A stretch of DNA of 10,093 nucleotides from Synura sp. LO234KE (Eukaryota > Sar > Synurophyceae > Synurales > Mallomonadaceae). The position numbers and the translations under genes were made by a program. The notes under the pieces were generated by a model. The model saw only the letters and a program-made list of their open reading frames with translations. It was not told where the DNA came from and made no database searches. How positions within the stretch are numbered: the stretch's first letter is position 1; every line of letters starts with the position of its first letter. Where the stretch lies: assembly GCA_015143735.1 (NCBI GenBank), contig VKHC01000698.1:1-10093 (forward strand), given 5' to 3'. This document shows, piece by piece, positions 1-8,734 of the stretch.

Positions 1-1119
1 TATAACATCTAGGTAATTGTCCTCCGCGTTTAAAATCTGTTATGGAGGAGGCGCAGCAAAGCAGAATGAAAGTGTAACAACTGAATTACATTGAGATTGG
101 ATCGCAACAAGCTCGCATTGCATAACAGAGGTTTGGTATGAACAAAACTAGGAAATATTCGTCTTGCCATAACCTACTCTAGGCTACATCATACTTACGT
201 GAAGTTCCTTAAACTCTTTGAGTCCGGTGGGCAAATCGTACAATTTATTCTTGGAGATATCTGTGCAAGACACACGTTGGTCCATGCATGCATCAAAAAC
301 AACAACGCTAAAACGGGATTGATTGACGGGGCAATCCATTCAAATAAGAAATCAACAAACGGGCGAACACCAACGGTTACATCTCATATACTTTCGTAAT
401 GCAATGTGCACTGAATATGTTGAGGAAGCTCAATGCGAAAGTGTTACCTAAGTGTCGTAGGTGTCGCAGTCGGGTGATGGTCGCTGGAAGATACATCAGA
501 AGGTTCTCCTGCAGGCTTAACGTCTCCATCTTTCGCATCACACTAATTGAATCTGACGATGAGATGATGATAGAGTAAAATCAAGAACAGCAATTAGAAA
601 GCGAAAGAAGAGAAAGCTAGATTCGTCTCGCACAAATTAAATATAGCCGTTACCTGACTAGTATACAAGAAAGTACCCAAGTGCTAACCAGTAATGAATA
701 TTCATTTCAACATTAACATTAATCGGAGAATGTAGCGCTTGGAAGGGAAGCACCGTACTAACAGTTATAACTTACCGGGTAATGTGGTGAGATGACACGC
801 TCGGAGAGACAACAGTTTCAAACTGGAGAATCCGGTGGAGAACGTTCTACGCAGCAGGCATGCAGGTTAGAAAAATGGGGTAATATTAGTTAGTATTTGG
901 CATGAATATATAACCAGGCAACTGTTTTACGATTTGAATAGTCGCTTTTCATCCTACCCTTTTTAAATGAAATTAACGATTCATGTAGCATCGTAGACGT
1001 CACTTACAATTTCTCGCCAATATTAGTATTCGCGTCTAGCCGCAATTGCTGCAAATGAGTGAACTTGAGCAGCTCCGCTGGAATCTCGCGGAGGCCCATC
1101 ATCTGCAAGTTACAAGAGG
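1..1119 (-). other. LRR block 3 (exons 17-21), continues off the window
   Basis: Residues about 603-730. Cores are CNLQMMGLREIP, LQQLRLDANTNIGEKL, LKLLSLRACHLTTLP, METLSLQENLLMYLP, LRHLDISKNKLYDLP and the start of the next, LHILNAEDNYLDVI. Donors at exons 17, 18 and 20 are GTAAGT. The codons for Leu639, Asp663 and Asp698 are split by introns and are restored as Leu, Asp, Asp, as the repeat demands. The repeat is still running at base 1, so more of the gene lies to the left. Confidence 0.88.
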
Positions 1120-4100
1120 CTGGTCGAAACCGCTGTATTAGTAGGGCCAATCGATTTGGTAGTAAGTAAATCGGGCAGCTCATTCGCTGCGATCGATTGT
1201 GTGTGGGTTTACCAGCCAATTGTAATAAATATCTGGCATAAGGTTGAGATGGGAAATACCCCAAGTATACTTGTACTCATTACATCAAGTTGAACTAGTA
1301 CTTGCAGTGCTTTGCTTTGATCGAAATACGTACCATTTTTTTTTCCTTCGTTGACAAGCCGCTTCAGTGTACTCATGTACTCCGGCTGTTGTAACAAATA
1401 CAAAGGATGTGATTCCATGGGAAGAAATCCACGATATTGTATGGACTGCGCGTCTTATATGATCGTCGCAGCAAAGTGTTCGAGATTAAGTGGAAAATAT
1501 GTACATGTCGTTCTCATGACAATTATTCGTAACAACGAATTTAAAACCGGACTCGCAATGTATTTTCATAAAGTGATAAAAGGAAGATTGCTTGGTCGCC
1601 AACGTGCGCGTGTCTACTTACGTAATTGAGGTTCACTTCCTCTGCCACTCCAACGTGTTTGAACTTCATCGGAGGCGGCATTCCTCTCTGCTCGATCAAG
1701 GCCCTGTGGTCATGACAAGGTCATGTCACACGTACGCTATCGAGTGGCACATGGCTAATTAGGAGACCTGGGTACTTTCAGATAATTTCGACATAAACTG
1801 CAAGCAGTACTAGGTGACAATGGTAGGAAACCTACTTTTGTCGGAGGTACCAGAGCACTTGCGGCAATCCTCGCTCCACCTGTTGGGACAGAAATGAGTC
1901 TATTTTAGAAGGAAAATAAATATTTCTCTTTTCTGTTACCTCGGAGTAGGGCGGGTCCTCTAAGGGATTCTCCTGCAACTGCAGTTCCCTAAGCGTTTGA
2001 CTGAAACCTGCGGATGCCATGCAATATGCGCCATATCCATGGCGAGTGATATGTAATTATAACAGAACGCATATTTATGGAATGCATGTCGTAAATCACA
2101 ATATTGTTATCAATCGATTTTCCATGAATTCAAAGTACTCACCGAGGGAGTACGGGAGCGCTTGTAATTTGTTGGCCGTTACGAATAATTTGGTTAGACG
2201 AGGTAAAGTTCCCAGTCCTTCTGGAAGTTTTATCAACACGTTCCCCTGCATCCACGGCCGGGTGAGGAAGTTAAGACCATACGGGGCACACTACTCGGAG
2301 ACCTCAGGAAAAGCATGATTTGAGAGCTTTAGCATCTTTCTTCCTTCTAGAATGTTTTCTCAATACGGTTACGTTATGATCATACGTAGAAAATATTACA
2401 CGAAATCAAATCTATATCATCGGAACGGTGACGATGTGGAAATGTAATCGTACGTGGTGGTGACGGTGCACTACCTGCGCGTATATCTCCTCGATGTTCT
2501 TGCACTCCACGATACTGTTGGGGAGTTGGCGCAGTTCGTTGTCTTGACAAAGAAGCAATTCGAGGGCCTCCAGTCCACTAATTCCTGTTCACACGACAAC
2601 CAAATTAAGATTCCAGATCCACGCATAAAAGAATGGTACCAAAATATTGCAAATAAGATACGTCTCATACTGGTAAATATCAATACGATAGATGTTCTTC
2701 CAACACAAAATCCCGATTGAATAGTCCCCGCGGCGCTCATGCCCTAATCAGTATTTTCCGGTTTAAAGTCGAATTTATTGCCTTCTTCTCTGCACTCCTC
2801 TCTACATTTCCTCCTATTCTACCCCTCGAGAGTACACCTATCAATAGCAGTGGACATACCGTATGGCAGTATTGAGATGCGGTTATGTTGGATCTTCAAG
2901 GCCGTCAGTTTCTTCATTCGAGAAATAGAGGGCGGCAGGGATTGTATCGCGTTGAAGCCACAGTCCAACACACGCAAGTCTGTGCAATGACCCTGTCCGG
3001 GTCCCATGTCCACATGCGTGAAGGAACATGAAGGAAATACAGCCGTTATATCCATCGATATTTACTTTGAAATAATGATTTATTTGGTTACTACATTTGG
3101 GAGGCTAGGTTTATATGTAACGGTATTTTAGGTACACGCACCAACAGATCCATTTCGGCAGGTAACTGCCACTGCGTCTCCCCAGACACGTTGTTCGAGT
3201 AGTAGAGCTTCCCTATATGAAAGGAAACGTAAACGTCAGGGTGCAGTTATAGTGAGGCGCTGCGCGGAATATAAACAGGCGCTAGATCATTCTAATACAC
3301 ATCATAAGCGACAAATGAGTAGATTGAAATAATATGCACAAATGCACGTGCATGTAAAATACCGACACGTGTTTACTAGAAAGCACACCGCTTAGGTAAT
3401 GACCACGTGTATGTACTATGTCCTACTCACCGGATTCGAGGTCCATGACAGGCTCCCACTCGTAAATCTGCCGAAACATGCGTAGGTTAGGTGTATGGAC
3501 AGTATTGTTGTTAGAGACAATTGTGTTGAAACCACAGGGAGGGTGTCGAAACAGGTATTGGTGAGCGCGTACATCCGTAGATCCGATTCGAGATAAGTAG
3601 AGTTACATACACGTACTCATATAACGGTGTCTTATCGAGATAAGGTGCGGAACTGGCGGACAGCGTAGAGAGGAAATCCAGTGCGGGAAGAAAAGATGAT
3701 AAAACAGAAGGTTCTAGATGTGATAGGAGTCCGAATGATGTCCTGTAACACGGCGGGTCACACGTCCTATCCCGGGATGCACACTTCCTCACCTGACATA
3801 TGGACAGCCACGTCTTCCTCTTCTTGTAGTACTTCGAAGAAGGATCCTATCGTGTTAAGTAACGGTCAGCACGAATATTTGATAATAAGGATCCGGAGAA
3901 AGTAATGTAATGTAGCTACACAGAAAATGAGATCCACGGCGATAGCACCCTTACCCAGGACATCAAAATATTGACCAGATAATTCATATTGATACATTGT
4001 CGCGACAAAAGTATAGAATAAATACGGATGTTGAGGTGTTGTCCACACACAGAAATCGTCGAGCCGAAGTGCAACGGGTCGAAAATAGAGGACCCAAATC

Positions 4101-6029
4101 GACCCGCGATGTGCCACACCTGATATTTGTGCAGGTACACCAGGCGCTGTATGCCTTGTCCATCGTATTTAGAAGGATCGGAGAAGACCTCTTGGGTGAA
4201 GATATTCGAGTACTCCACAGCGGCCGTGTGTTCGTTCTAGAACGATAGCGGTGGGGGAGGGAGGGAGTGTGTGCGTTAGGGATGACACCGAAGTGCTTGG
4301 GAGTGATGGAGAACGGCGAGGCTGTAGTGTCAGTTTGCGAGACGATTTTCTTTCTCACTCTTCATAATCTACAAATGGTGGTTACTACTGATACAATTGT
4401 CGTCAATGAGCACGCCCGACAAGTTGTGACGTACTTCTGGGTAATGTCACGGGTCCATACCTGTGTCTTATACCACATGTCCTCCGGCTGTGAGTCCAGA
4501 GGCACGAGACACGCAGCGGTGACCAGGAAATAATAAAGGGAACGGGAGGGAGGGAAAAGAAATTGAACAATGAATAAGACCTTAGCCAGCTTATGCAAGA
4601 ACAGCGCAATTAACTTTAGCGTAAGTATCAATAGATCTTAAATACTGCGCTATCTTAATACCGTTACCACACCGCATATGAACATTCAAATATTTGTGTT
4701 TTTCTACACACTGTACCTTCAAGAGCGGAGGATGAATTCCTAAATGAGTGAGGACATTATTGGAAGCGAGTAGGTGCTGCAGATTTCGCATAGCTCCTAT
4801 CGCAGTCGGTAAAATCGAAAATATGTTTTTGGAAATGTTGAGATGAGTGAGGCTCGTTATGTCTCCCACTTCATTGGCTAAAGTCGAAAAGTTATTCCCG
4901 GAGATATTTAAAGTCTGAAAACGGTAAGATATGATAATTGATGCACAGAATTGATGAGATTGTTTATGATTATAGATTATTGGAGATTTCTTAATAGTCG
5001 CCTTGCAAGCAGTGAAAAATATTTGATAACGCCTTTCATAAGTCAGTGAGTCGGTAAAAATTTCTGATGCTTGCGAATACCAATAAATAAAATTGAGCTT
5101 TCACATTCATGTTCTTCGAGGCAGGATGGGGAAAGCTGATGGAGCAACACAGTAATCGCAATCAATGATACTAACCTCAAGTTTTCCGAAAGTTTTCATT
5201 CCGTTTGGAAGGCTAGAAAGCATGTTTGAGGACACGTCGATTATACGCAAATTGCTTAACACTGAGAAGTCTACTGGTAAATTATTAATTTTATTTCCTG
5301 ACAAATTTATATCCTGCGAATGAAATCAGTGCAAATATTCTTAAAGATCGACAAATACATTCTGGAAGACCATATACCTGCAAGTATCGCAAATGGTACA
5401 TGGATATCTACGAAGAAATATAAGTTAAACAATAGCGATATTTTGAATTCTTGTTACTTACCTGTGGTGCGTGTGGAGACAACATCGATTTTAGATTGTT
5501 TCTAGGACAACTGAACCGTTTCAGATGAGCCACCTAATAATGATTGAGAATTATAAAGAGAGTAAAAACGATGAAGTTGTAGTTATATTACTTGTAGAAA
5601 GATAGTTTCGCCTAACCCTTGCGGCATGAAGTCCAGATTCATTTGAGGCAAAACGAGCTCCTCGGTTCCTAGTGATCTCTTTAGCGCAATCATAACATCA
5701 AAATCGCTTTCCGCGTTCTTAGAAGAAATTCCTTGTTGGGTGACTGGTGGAGGTCTCGTTGACATCTTCATTATTTTATCCACTGGGTTTTCAAGTGTTG
5801 GTTCCCCAGATGTTTTACTAAGTTTTGTAAGATATTCTATCCTCGTAGCTCTCTTCTGAAGAGATGACTCTTCATCTGCAATTTTAATCTTAACCTGGTT
5901 CGCCTCGACCAACTTTTGTTGTAGCAACTGGCGCGCTTTGATATAGCCGTTTTCAGCCACCATCTGCTTGAAGTCAATTGTTACACTTCCCTTTCTCGCA
6001 TTCTTCATCATATCTCGCCTTCCTGACAT
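1..6029 (-). CDS. LRR protein with embedded WW domain; 21 exons, partial at the left edge
   Basis: Exons, transcription order: 6029-5592, 5533-5462, 5313-5176, 4914-4717, 4487-4461, 4236-4120, 3846-3793, 3467-3431, 3212-3142, 2992-2860, 2584-2475, 2245-2143, 2007-1940, 1879-1836, 1703-1622, 1445-1334, 1119-1008, 846-776, 552-448, 260-199, 36-1. They total 2190 bases (730 codons) without a stop. All 20 introns are GT-AG and every phase matches across junctions; several split codons restore the expected LRR Asp or Gly. The ATG at 6029 is the first Met after an in-frame TGA. About 19 LRRs of the form LxxLxLxxNxLxxLPxxI occur in three blocks, with a WW domain between blocks 1 and 2. No signal peptide or membrane segment is visible, so an intracellular scaffold or adaptor is inferred. 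Exons 5 (27 bases) and 7 (54 bases) have phase 0 at both ends, so either could be skipped or mis-called. The C-terminus lies outside the window. Confidence 0.92.
1334..1703 (-). other. Linker between LRR blocks 2 and 3 (exons 15-16)
   Basis: Residues about 537-602, not LRR in register. Exon 15 begins ALIEQRGMPPPMKFKH and so carries a second triple-proline motif (546-548). Exon 16 contains LPMESHPLYLLQQPEYMS and ends near LVNEGKKN. It enters from exon 14 in phase 2 and leaves to exon 17 in phase 1, both consistent. I do not recognise a domain. It may be a spacer, or the start of the following array's N-cap. Confidence 0.8.
1836..2992 (-). other. LRR block 2 with terminal cap (exons 10-14)
   Basis: Residues about 385-537. 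Repeat cores are LRVLDCGFNAIQSLP, LTALKIQHNRISILP, LELLLCQDNELRQLP, IEEIYAQGNVLIKLP, LTKLFVTANKLQALP and LRELQLQENPLEDPP. The last is followed by SEVERGLPQVLWYLRQ, which resembles the NPLxxPPxEVxxxGxxxVLxYL capping repeat found at the end of many intracellular LRR arrays. Phase-1 introns split Gly codons after ILPY and PYSL. The exon 13-14 intron is only 60 bases; reading through it would insert residues that break the PPYSE/VERG match. Confidence 0.9.
3142..3467 (-). other. WW domain (exons 8-9)
   Basis: Residues about 349-380. Trp352 opens the domain (YEWEPVMDLESGK). The central aromatic pair is Tyr364-Tyr365, followed by Asn367, then SGETQWQLP with Trp375 and Pro378. There are 22 residues between the two Trp, the usual WW spacing. 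A phase-1 intron splits the Gly361 codon. WW domains bind proline-rich ligands; the binding class cannot be told by eye. The exon 9 donor is GTGCGT at 3141-3136; a GTACCT six bases further on would add two codons. Confidence 0.88.
3793..4487 (-). other. Exons 5-7: non-LRR insert upstream of the WW domain
   Basis: Residues 283-348. Exon 5 is a 27-base microexon (PEDMWYKTQ), exon 6 codes for 39 residues beginning NEHTAAVEYSN, and exon 7 codes for 18 residues (DPSSKYYKKRKTWLSICQ). All junctions are phase 0. The segment is rich in Tyr, Lys and Gln, does not fit the LRR consensus, and I do not recognise a named domain. Acceptors are plausible, for example a pyrimidine-rich run before CACAG for exon 5. 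Because both ends of each exon are phase 0, the frame does not prove that exons 5 and 7 are used. Confidence 0.6.
4717..5533 (-). other. LRR block 1 (exons 2-4)
   Basis: Residues 147-282 hold about six LRRs, with cores such as LKRFSCPRNNLKSM, INLSGNKINNLP, LRIIDVSSNMLSSLP, LETLNISGNNFSTL, LTHLNISKNIFSILP and LQHLLASNNVL. The exon 2-3 and 3-4 junctions are phase 0 and continue the repeat register (for example GKLE joins TLNISGNN). The last repeat ends in HPPLLK, where the WW-bearing insert starts. Confidence 0.88.
5592..6029 (-). other. Exon 1: N-terminal helical/coiled-coil region and first LRR
   Basis: Residues 1-146 of the LRR-WW protein. The start MSGRRDMMKNARKG is basic. Residues about 21-70 are rich in K, E, Q, L and A with few helix breakers, as expected for a long helix or coiled coil. 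Residues 71-110 look flexible and contain RPPPV at 92-96, a short proline motif. The first LRR-like segment begins near residue 123 (LVLPQMNLDFMPQGL). The donor after codon 146 is GTAATA at 5591-5586. Confidence 0.8.
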
Positions 6030-6119
6030 ATGTAGCAGTTGGAGTGCCGTTCAATATTATTAACCGCTTTTGTTCAATTATTAAATTTACAAACATTACC
6101 GTTACAGACGACCAGGGGA
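6030..6119. promoter_or_regulatory. Putative bidirectional promoter between divergent starts
   Basis: Only 90 bases separate the minus-strand ATG at 6029 from the plus-strand ATG at 6120. The interval is AT-rich and holds two similar words, GTTCAATATTATTAA (6049-6063) and GTTCAATTATTAA (6072-6084), 23 bases apart. No clear TATA box is seen. Promoter function is inferred from position only, and the plus-strand frame stays open back to 6036. Confidence 0.35.
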
Positions 6120-6541
6120 ATGCAGACCTATTTCGCCATTCATTTTGTATCAAGAAAAAATGTCAGCACCGCATTCCTTCGGACGTACTATGATAAATCT
6201 GGTAAGTACCTGTAGGGGGCTGTGAATTAGATCGAGCTCATGAGGAGGTTCAGAACCATCTGATTACAACTTTCCCTTTATTAGTGTTCGAAACTAGCTT
6301 GTAAATGGTAGAACGCAAGTAGCACTAAATATTAACCTGAAACTTCTCGTTGAATATTATCAAACAGAAGTTCACTATAGTATTCTGATACTTTTTGCGT
6401 ATTTTGAATTACTTTTCTTTCAGAACAGGTGATTACCTGCCACAGCTTTTATTTATTGCTTACAAGCGAGGTTTTTCAAATCTTTTAGAAGCATTACCCA
6501 CTCAGGTCCCTCCTACACAAGCAGATCGCTTAATTGAATAA
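6120..6541 (+). CDS. Probable small two-exon gene, product unknown
   Basis: Exon 1 is 6120-6201, ending at a consensus GTAAGT donor. Exon 2 is 6429-6541, preceded by a pyrimidine-rich tract and AG, ending in TAA. The phases agree (1 base left over, then 2) and make a Gly codon. The product would be 64 residues, starting MQTYFAIHFVSRKNVSTAF and containing GDYLPQLLFIAYKRGFSNLL. It has no membrane segment or motif that I recognise. The frame is also open upstream to a TAG at 6033-6035, which itself resembles an acceptor (ATATGTAG). The ATG may therefore be internal to a longer exon starting at 6036, in which case earlier exons would overlap the LRR gene antisense. Support comes from protein-like composition and splice signals only. 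Confidence 0.5.
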
Positions 6542-6718
6542 TTTTTTGAATCAAGATTTATGGGGAGGACGCCCCAAGGAACGGAGGGAGAGAGAAAGAC
6601 GAGAGAAGTAGCGACTTTAACTAGCTGACATCAACTAATGTCAATATCATCATACTGGCTTCCGTGCTGTTGGTGGCTGCGGGTGGGTGTGGTGAGTGGC
6701 ATCTGTAAACCGAAATTT
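6542..6718. other. Intergenic, no gene seen
   Basis: Purine-rich stretch near 6568-6606 (GGAGGGAGAGAGAAAGACGAGAG) followed by a 6-base inverted repeat TGACAT/ATGTCA at 6626-6643. No supported coding frame. It could hold the 3' end of the small plus-strand gene, but no AATAAA signal is visible. Confidence 0.4.
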
Positions 6719-7188
6719 GTTTTGCTAGATAGCTTAAGCCTAGCTGTAGTGGAGCTAAAAGTGGTACCGTAAAATTCTGTTGCATCCACTAGAGGTAGCT
6801 AGTGTAGTGGATACCCAAATGAATGCTCTTGCGTTAACTACAGTGGAAGCGTAATTGCAAAATTTTGGGTGCAGCTACGTCAGTTTATAGTAAATTGGAA
6901 CCTTTTGTGGTAGCTGTAGTAGCATTGCTAAGCGATGTGGTAAAGCAATACTTTCATGCCATTGATGAACTATCATGGTAAAGCTAATTGAAATATTGAT
7001 TTTGTGATGGCCTGTAAGTGCTGATGGCGAATAAGTAATAGCTACTAGCTATGGCGAGCGTATGATTCATCTCATACTATTTAACAACCAGTGAAGGTAA
7101 TAATTCTTATTTTTGCCTGCCTACTATTCTTGCTCTTACCACTACCTAAAGCTACTTAGCAACACTGGTGGCTGAGCTACAGCAAAAC
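6719..7188. mobile_element. Possible MITE-like non-autonomous element
   Basis: No supported gene. The stretch repeats short words of the GTAGCTGTAGTGG type: TAGCTGTAGT occurs identically at 6741-6750 and 6911-6920, with variants near 6795-6810, 6870-6878, 7040-7053, 7150-7158 and 7174-7182. Its ends pair imperfectly as inverted repeats: GTTTTGCT at 6719-6726 against AGCAAAAC at 7181-7188, each followed inward by a TAGCT(T/C)-AGCC block. An internal 8-base inverted repeat, ATCCACTA/TAGTGGAT, lies at 6784-6812. No target-site duplication was confirmed, so the boundaries are tentative. Confidence 0.35.
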
Positions 7189-7304
7189 GGCCTAAAATCA
7201 GCTTTCACCCTATCATCAAGTGGTCGTCAGCACGTACGCACTATAGTTGTTGATAAGTAGCGGGCTACAAGGACGACGAGCACGTTTCTTACTGTGCTTG
7301 CACA
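7189..7304. other. Intergenic, nothing recognised
   Basis: Short stretch right of the possible element. No coding frame, RNA gene or repeat could be supported by eye. Confidence 0.3.
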
Positions 7305-7505
7305 TTAAGCTTCTTGGTTAACAATTAATTTCGCCCCAAGCAAAGAGTAGAAATGATGATAATGGAAGTCAAAGAGTTGCTTCATATTAGTACGATGGAA
7401 CCCGTGATCCTTGAAATGAAAAAAAAAACTAATGGAGAAAGGAACCAACACCGGTGCGGCCGCTACTAGTTCTTCCGCCAACTCCAAAAGCCATTTCAAG
7501 ACCAT
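7305..7505 (-). CDS. Short ORF, doubtful; contains three abutting rare-cutter sites
   Basis: An ATG at 7505 opens 66 codons. The first 25 residues (MVLKWLLELAEELVAAAPVL, then VPFSI) have a protein-like amphipathic composition; after that the frame runs through a poly-T tract and becomes Phe- and His-rich. It may be one exon of an unseen gene or chance. ACCGGT, GCGGCCGC and ACTAGT occur back to back within it and encode part of LVAAAPV in this reading. Confidence 0.2.
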   Translation of the reverse strand: MVLKWLLELAEELVAAAPVLVPFSISFFFHFKDHGFHRTNMKQLFDFHYHHFYSLLGAKLIVNQEA

Positions 7506-7745
7506 TTTAAAATCCGAAAAAGCAAAATATATATGAACATCGGTATTCAGTACTGGTGATTCATGCTACATGCAAATAAGTTTGGAGGGTAAGCGAATTA
7601 CAAACGCGCGATGCAACGCTCTCATCAGAGTCAGTCAGCTCCCTCTGCCGTACACTTGAATATCGCTACTCATCCTCTCGGACTCAAAACGATGGGCGAG
7701 CGGAGGTAGAAAGATATCCATGTCATGGACAACTGTCACAGGTAT
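7506..7745. other. Intergenic, nothing recognised
   Basis: Downstream (3') of the four-exon minus-strand model. No repeat, RNA gene or convincing polyadenylation signal was seen. A plus-strand frame starting near 7741 reads VFIGVAPPWWFSADGG but is antisense to the minus-strand exon and was not preferred. Confidence 0.3.
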
Positions 7746-8620
7746 TCATAGGAGTGGCTCCGCCCTGGTGGTTCTCTGCCGACGGTGGTCCTGAATCCAC
7801 ATATCCCACATCTCCTCACCTATTCTCAATCGCTCGTTAAACAAATCAACCTCGTCCTTCACTTGTAAACAGGACAATACACATACTAAACACACAGCGC
7901 TGAAATTGGTGCGATCCGCGTTAATGATTCTTAATACATTTCAAAGAGCGCTCATATCACGCTCTACTAGCACCACCTCCACACAGCCTCATCTCTCCTT
8001 CCCGATTTCACCGGACCATTCACCGCCACAAATACTAAGATGGGCTTCATGAAATCTTCGGAATGGGAACAAAGCAGAGCGTCGTCGATGGGATGGCTGT
8101 GTGTGTGTGTTTGGCCCACCCACCCGATTCACCTCCAAGATATTTCGTACATTTGGAGTGACGGTGCCCTCAGTGAAAAGCGGTCGAATATCACAGAAAC
8201 GAAAATATCGTCCAAAACCAAAAATAGGAAAGCATGATGTCCCTTTAAATAACTCTTGAGAATCGCTGATTATTTCTAGTTGAGAACCGAAGACATCATA
8301 GAGAGTGAAAGTTGGGGCAGCAGGGGCATTGGTCGGACAGTCAAGCTCTATCATATTCTCAGAGTCATCGCAACTGGACCAGCCACAGTCCACTCCCAGA
8401 GGTCTGCCAGGTCTGTGACACTTGTACCATAATGCAACGTGATGGAATCAAATATTGGCTTTGGGAGCTCAACAGCAAACACCAACACTGCTGCGGGGGC
8501 GAGTATTCTCTACGTGGTATAACGTCTGAGCTCTCCCCTTAAGGCAAGCGCTTCTATTCCTGCGAAGCTGAGACACTCGAGTTCCACCTCCATTGGGGGC
8601 TTTCCACACACGACCGCCAT
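7746..8620 (-). CDS. Four-exon gene model, product unknown
   Basis: Exons, in transcription order: 8620-8514, 8412-8133, 8044-7977, 7899-7746 (TGA at 7748-7746). They total 609 bases, 202 residues plus stop, with matching phases (2, 0, 2) and GT-AG boundaries (donors GTAGAG, GTGAAT, GTGGTG; acceptors CACAG, GAAG, TTTCAG). Landmarks are MAVVCGKPPMEVELECLSF at the start, MIELDCPTNAPAAP and YDVFGSQLE in exon 2, ILVFVAVNGP in exon 3, a short hydrophobic run AVCLVCVLSCL, and an acidic/Trp-rich end with GEEMWDMWIQDH. No family is recognised. Exon 3 could start elsewhere (the AG at 8087 or 8050). The first exon could also continue from upstream coding-like sequence through an AG just before CCCCCAATGG. 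Composition and phases are the only support. Confidence 0.4.
8099..8110. repeat. (GT)6 microsatellite
   Basis: Six perfect GT units on the plus strand (AC on minus). In the four-exon minus-strand model they fall in the second intron, close to an alternative acceptor. Confidence 0.9.
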
Positions 8621-8734
8621 GACCGCGAATTGAGAGTCGCGAAAATGAAACGAACGCCTTCCATAATTTCAGCTCGCCTGTTACATTTCGCAACAACTCC
8701 TTCAACTCCTCAGAAGAGAAATTTGCTATTAAAG

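Noticed and set aside
199-399. Plus-strand 66-codon ORF
   Set aside because: Antisense to LRR exon 20 and its flanking intron; no repeat or domain pattern, and starts on the complement of the exon's splice site.
1004-1418. Two separate minus-strand ORFs as independent short genes
   Set aside because: They are LRR exons 17 and 16 read through into introns; splicing at GTACGT and CCAG joins them in phase.
2019-2318. Plus-strand 99-codon ORF
   Set aside because: Antisense across LRR exon 12; the minus strand gives canonical LRRs and consensus splice sites.
2471-2740. Minus-strand 89-codon ORF (MSAAGTIQ...)
   Set aside because: Shadow frame; the neighbouring minus frame gives LRR sequence LELLLCQDNELRQLP in exon 11.
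3984-4358. Minus-strand 124-codon ORF, the second longest in the LRR gene span
   Set aside because: Out of frame with exon 6 and low-complexity Ser/Thr/Pro/His composition; exon 6 in the other frame joins both neighbours in phase.
5320-5505. Plus-strand 61-codon ORF
   Set aside because: Lies mostly in an LRR-gene intron and antisense to exon 2; no recognisable feature.
7741-7840. Plus-strand frame VFIGVAPPWWFSADGG after a CACAG acceptor
   Set aside because: Antisense to the last exon of the minus-strand model, which has a more protein-like charged composition and chains in phase; cannot be excluded.
7989-8393. Minus-strand 134-codon ORF as a single-exon gene
   Set aside because: Its 3' part runs through a CA microsatellite into Arg/Ser-rich sequence; an internal GTGAAT donor and a downstream acceptor give a better continuation, though this is not proven.
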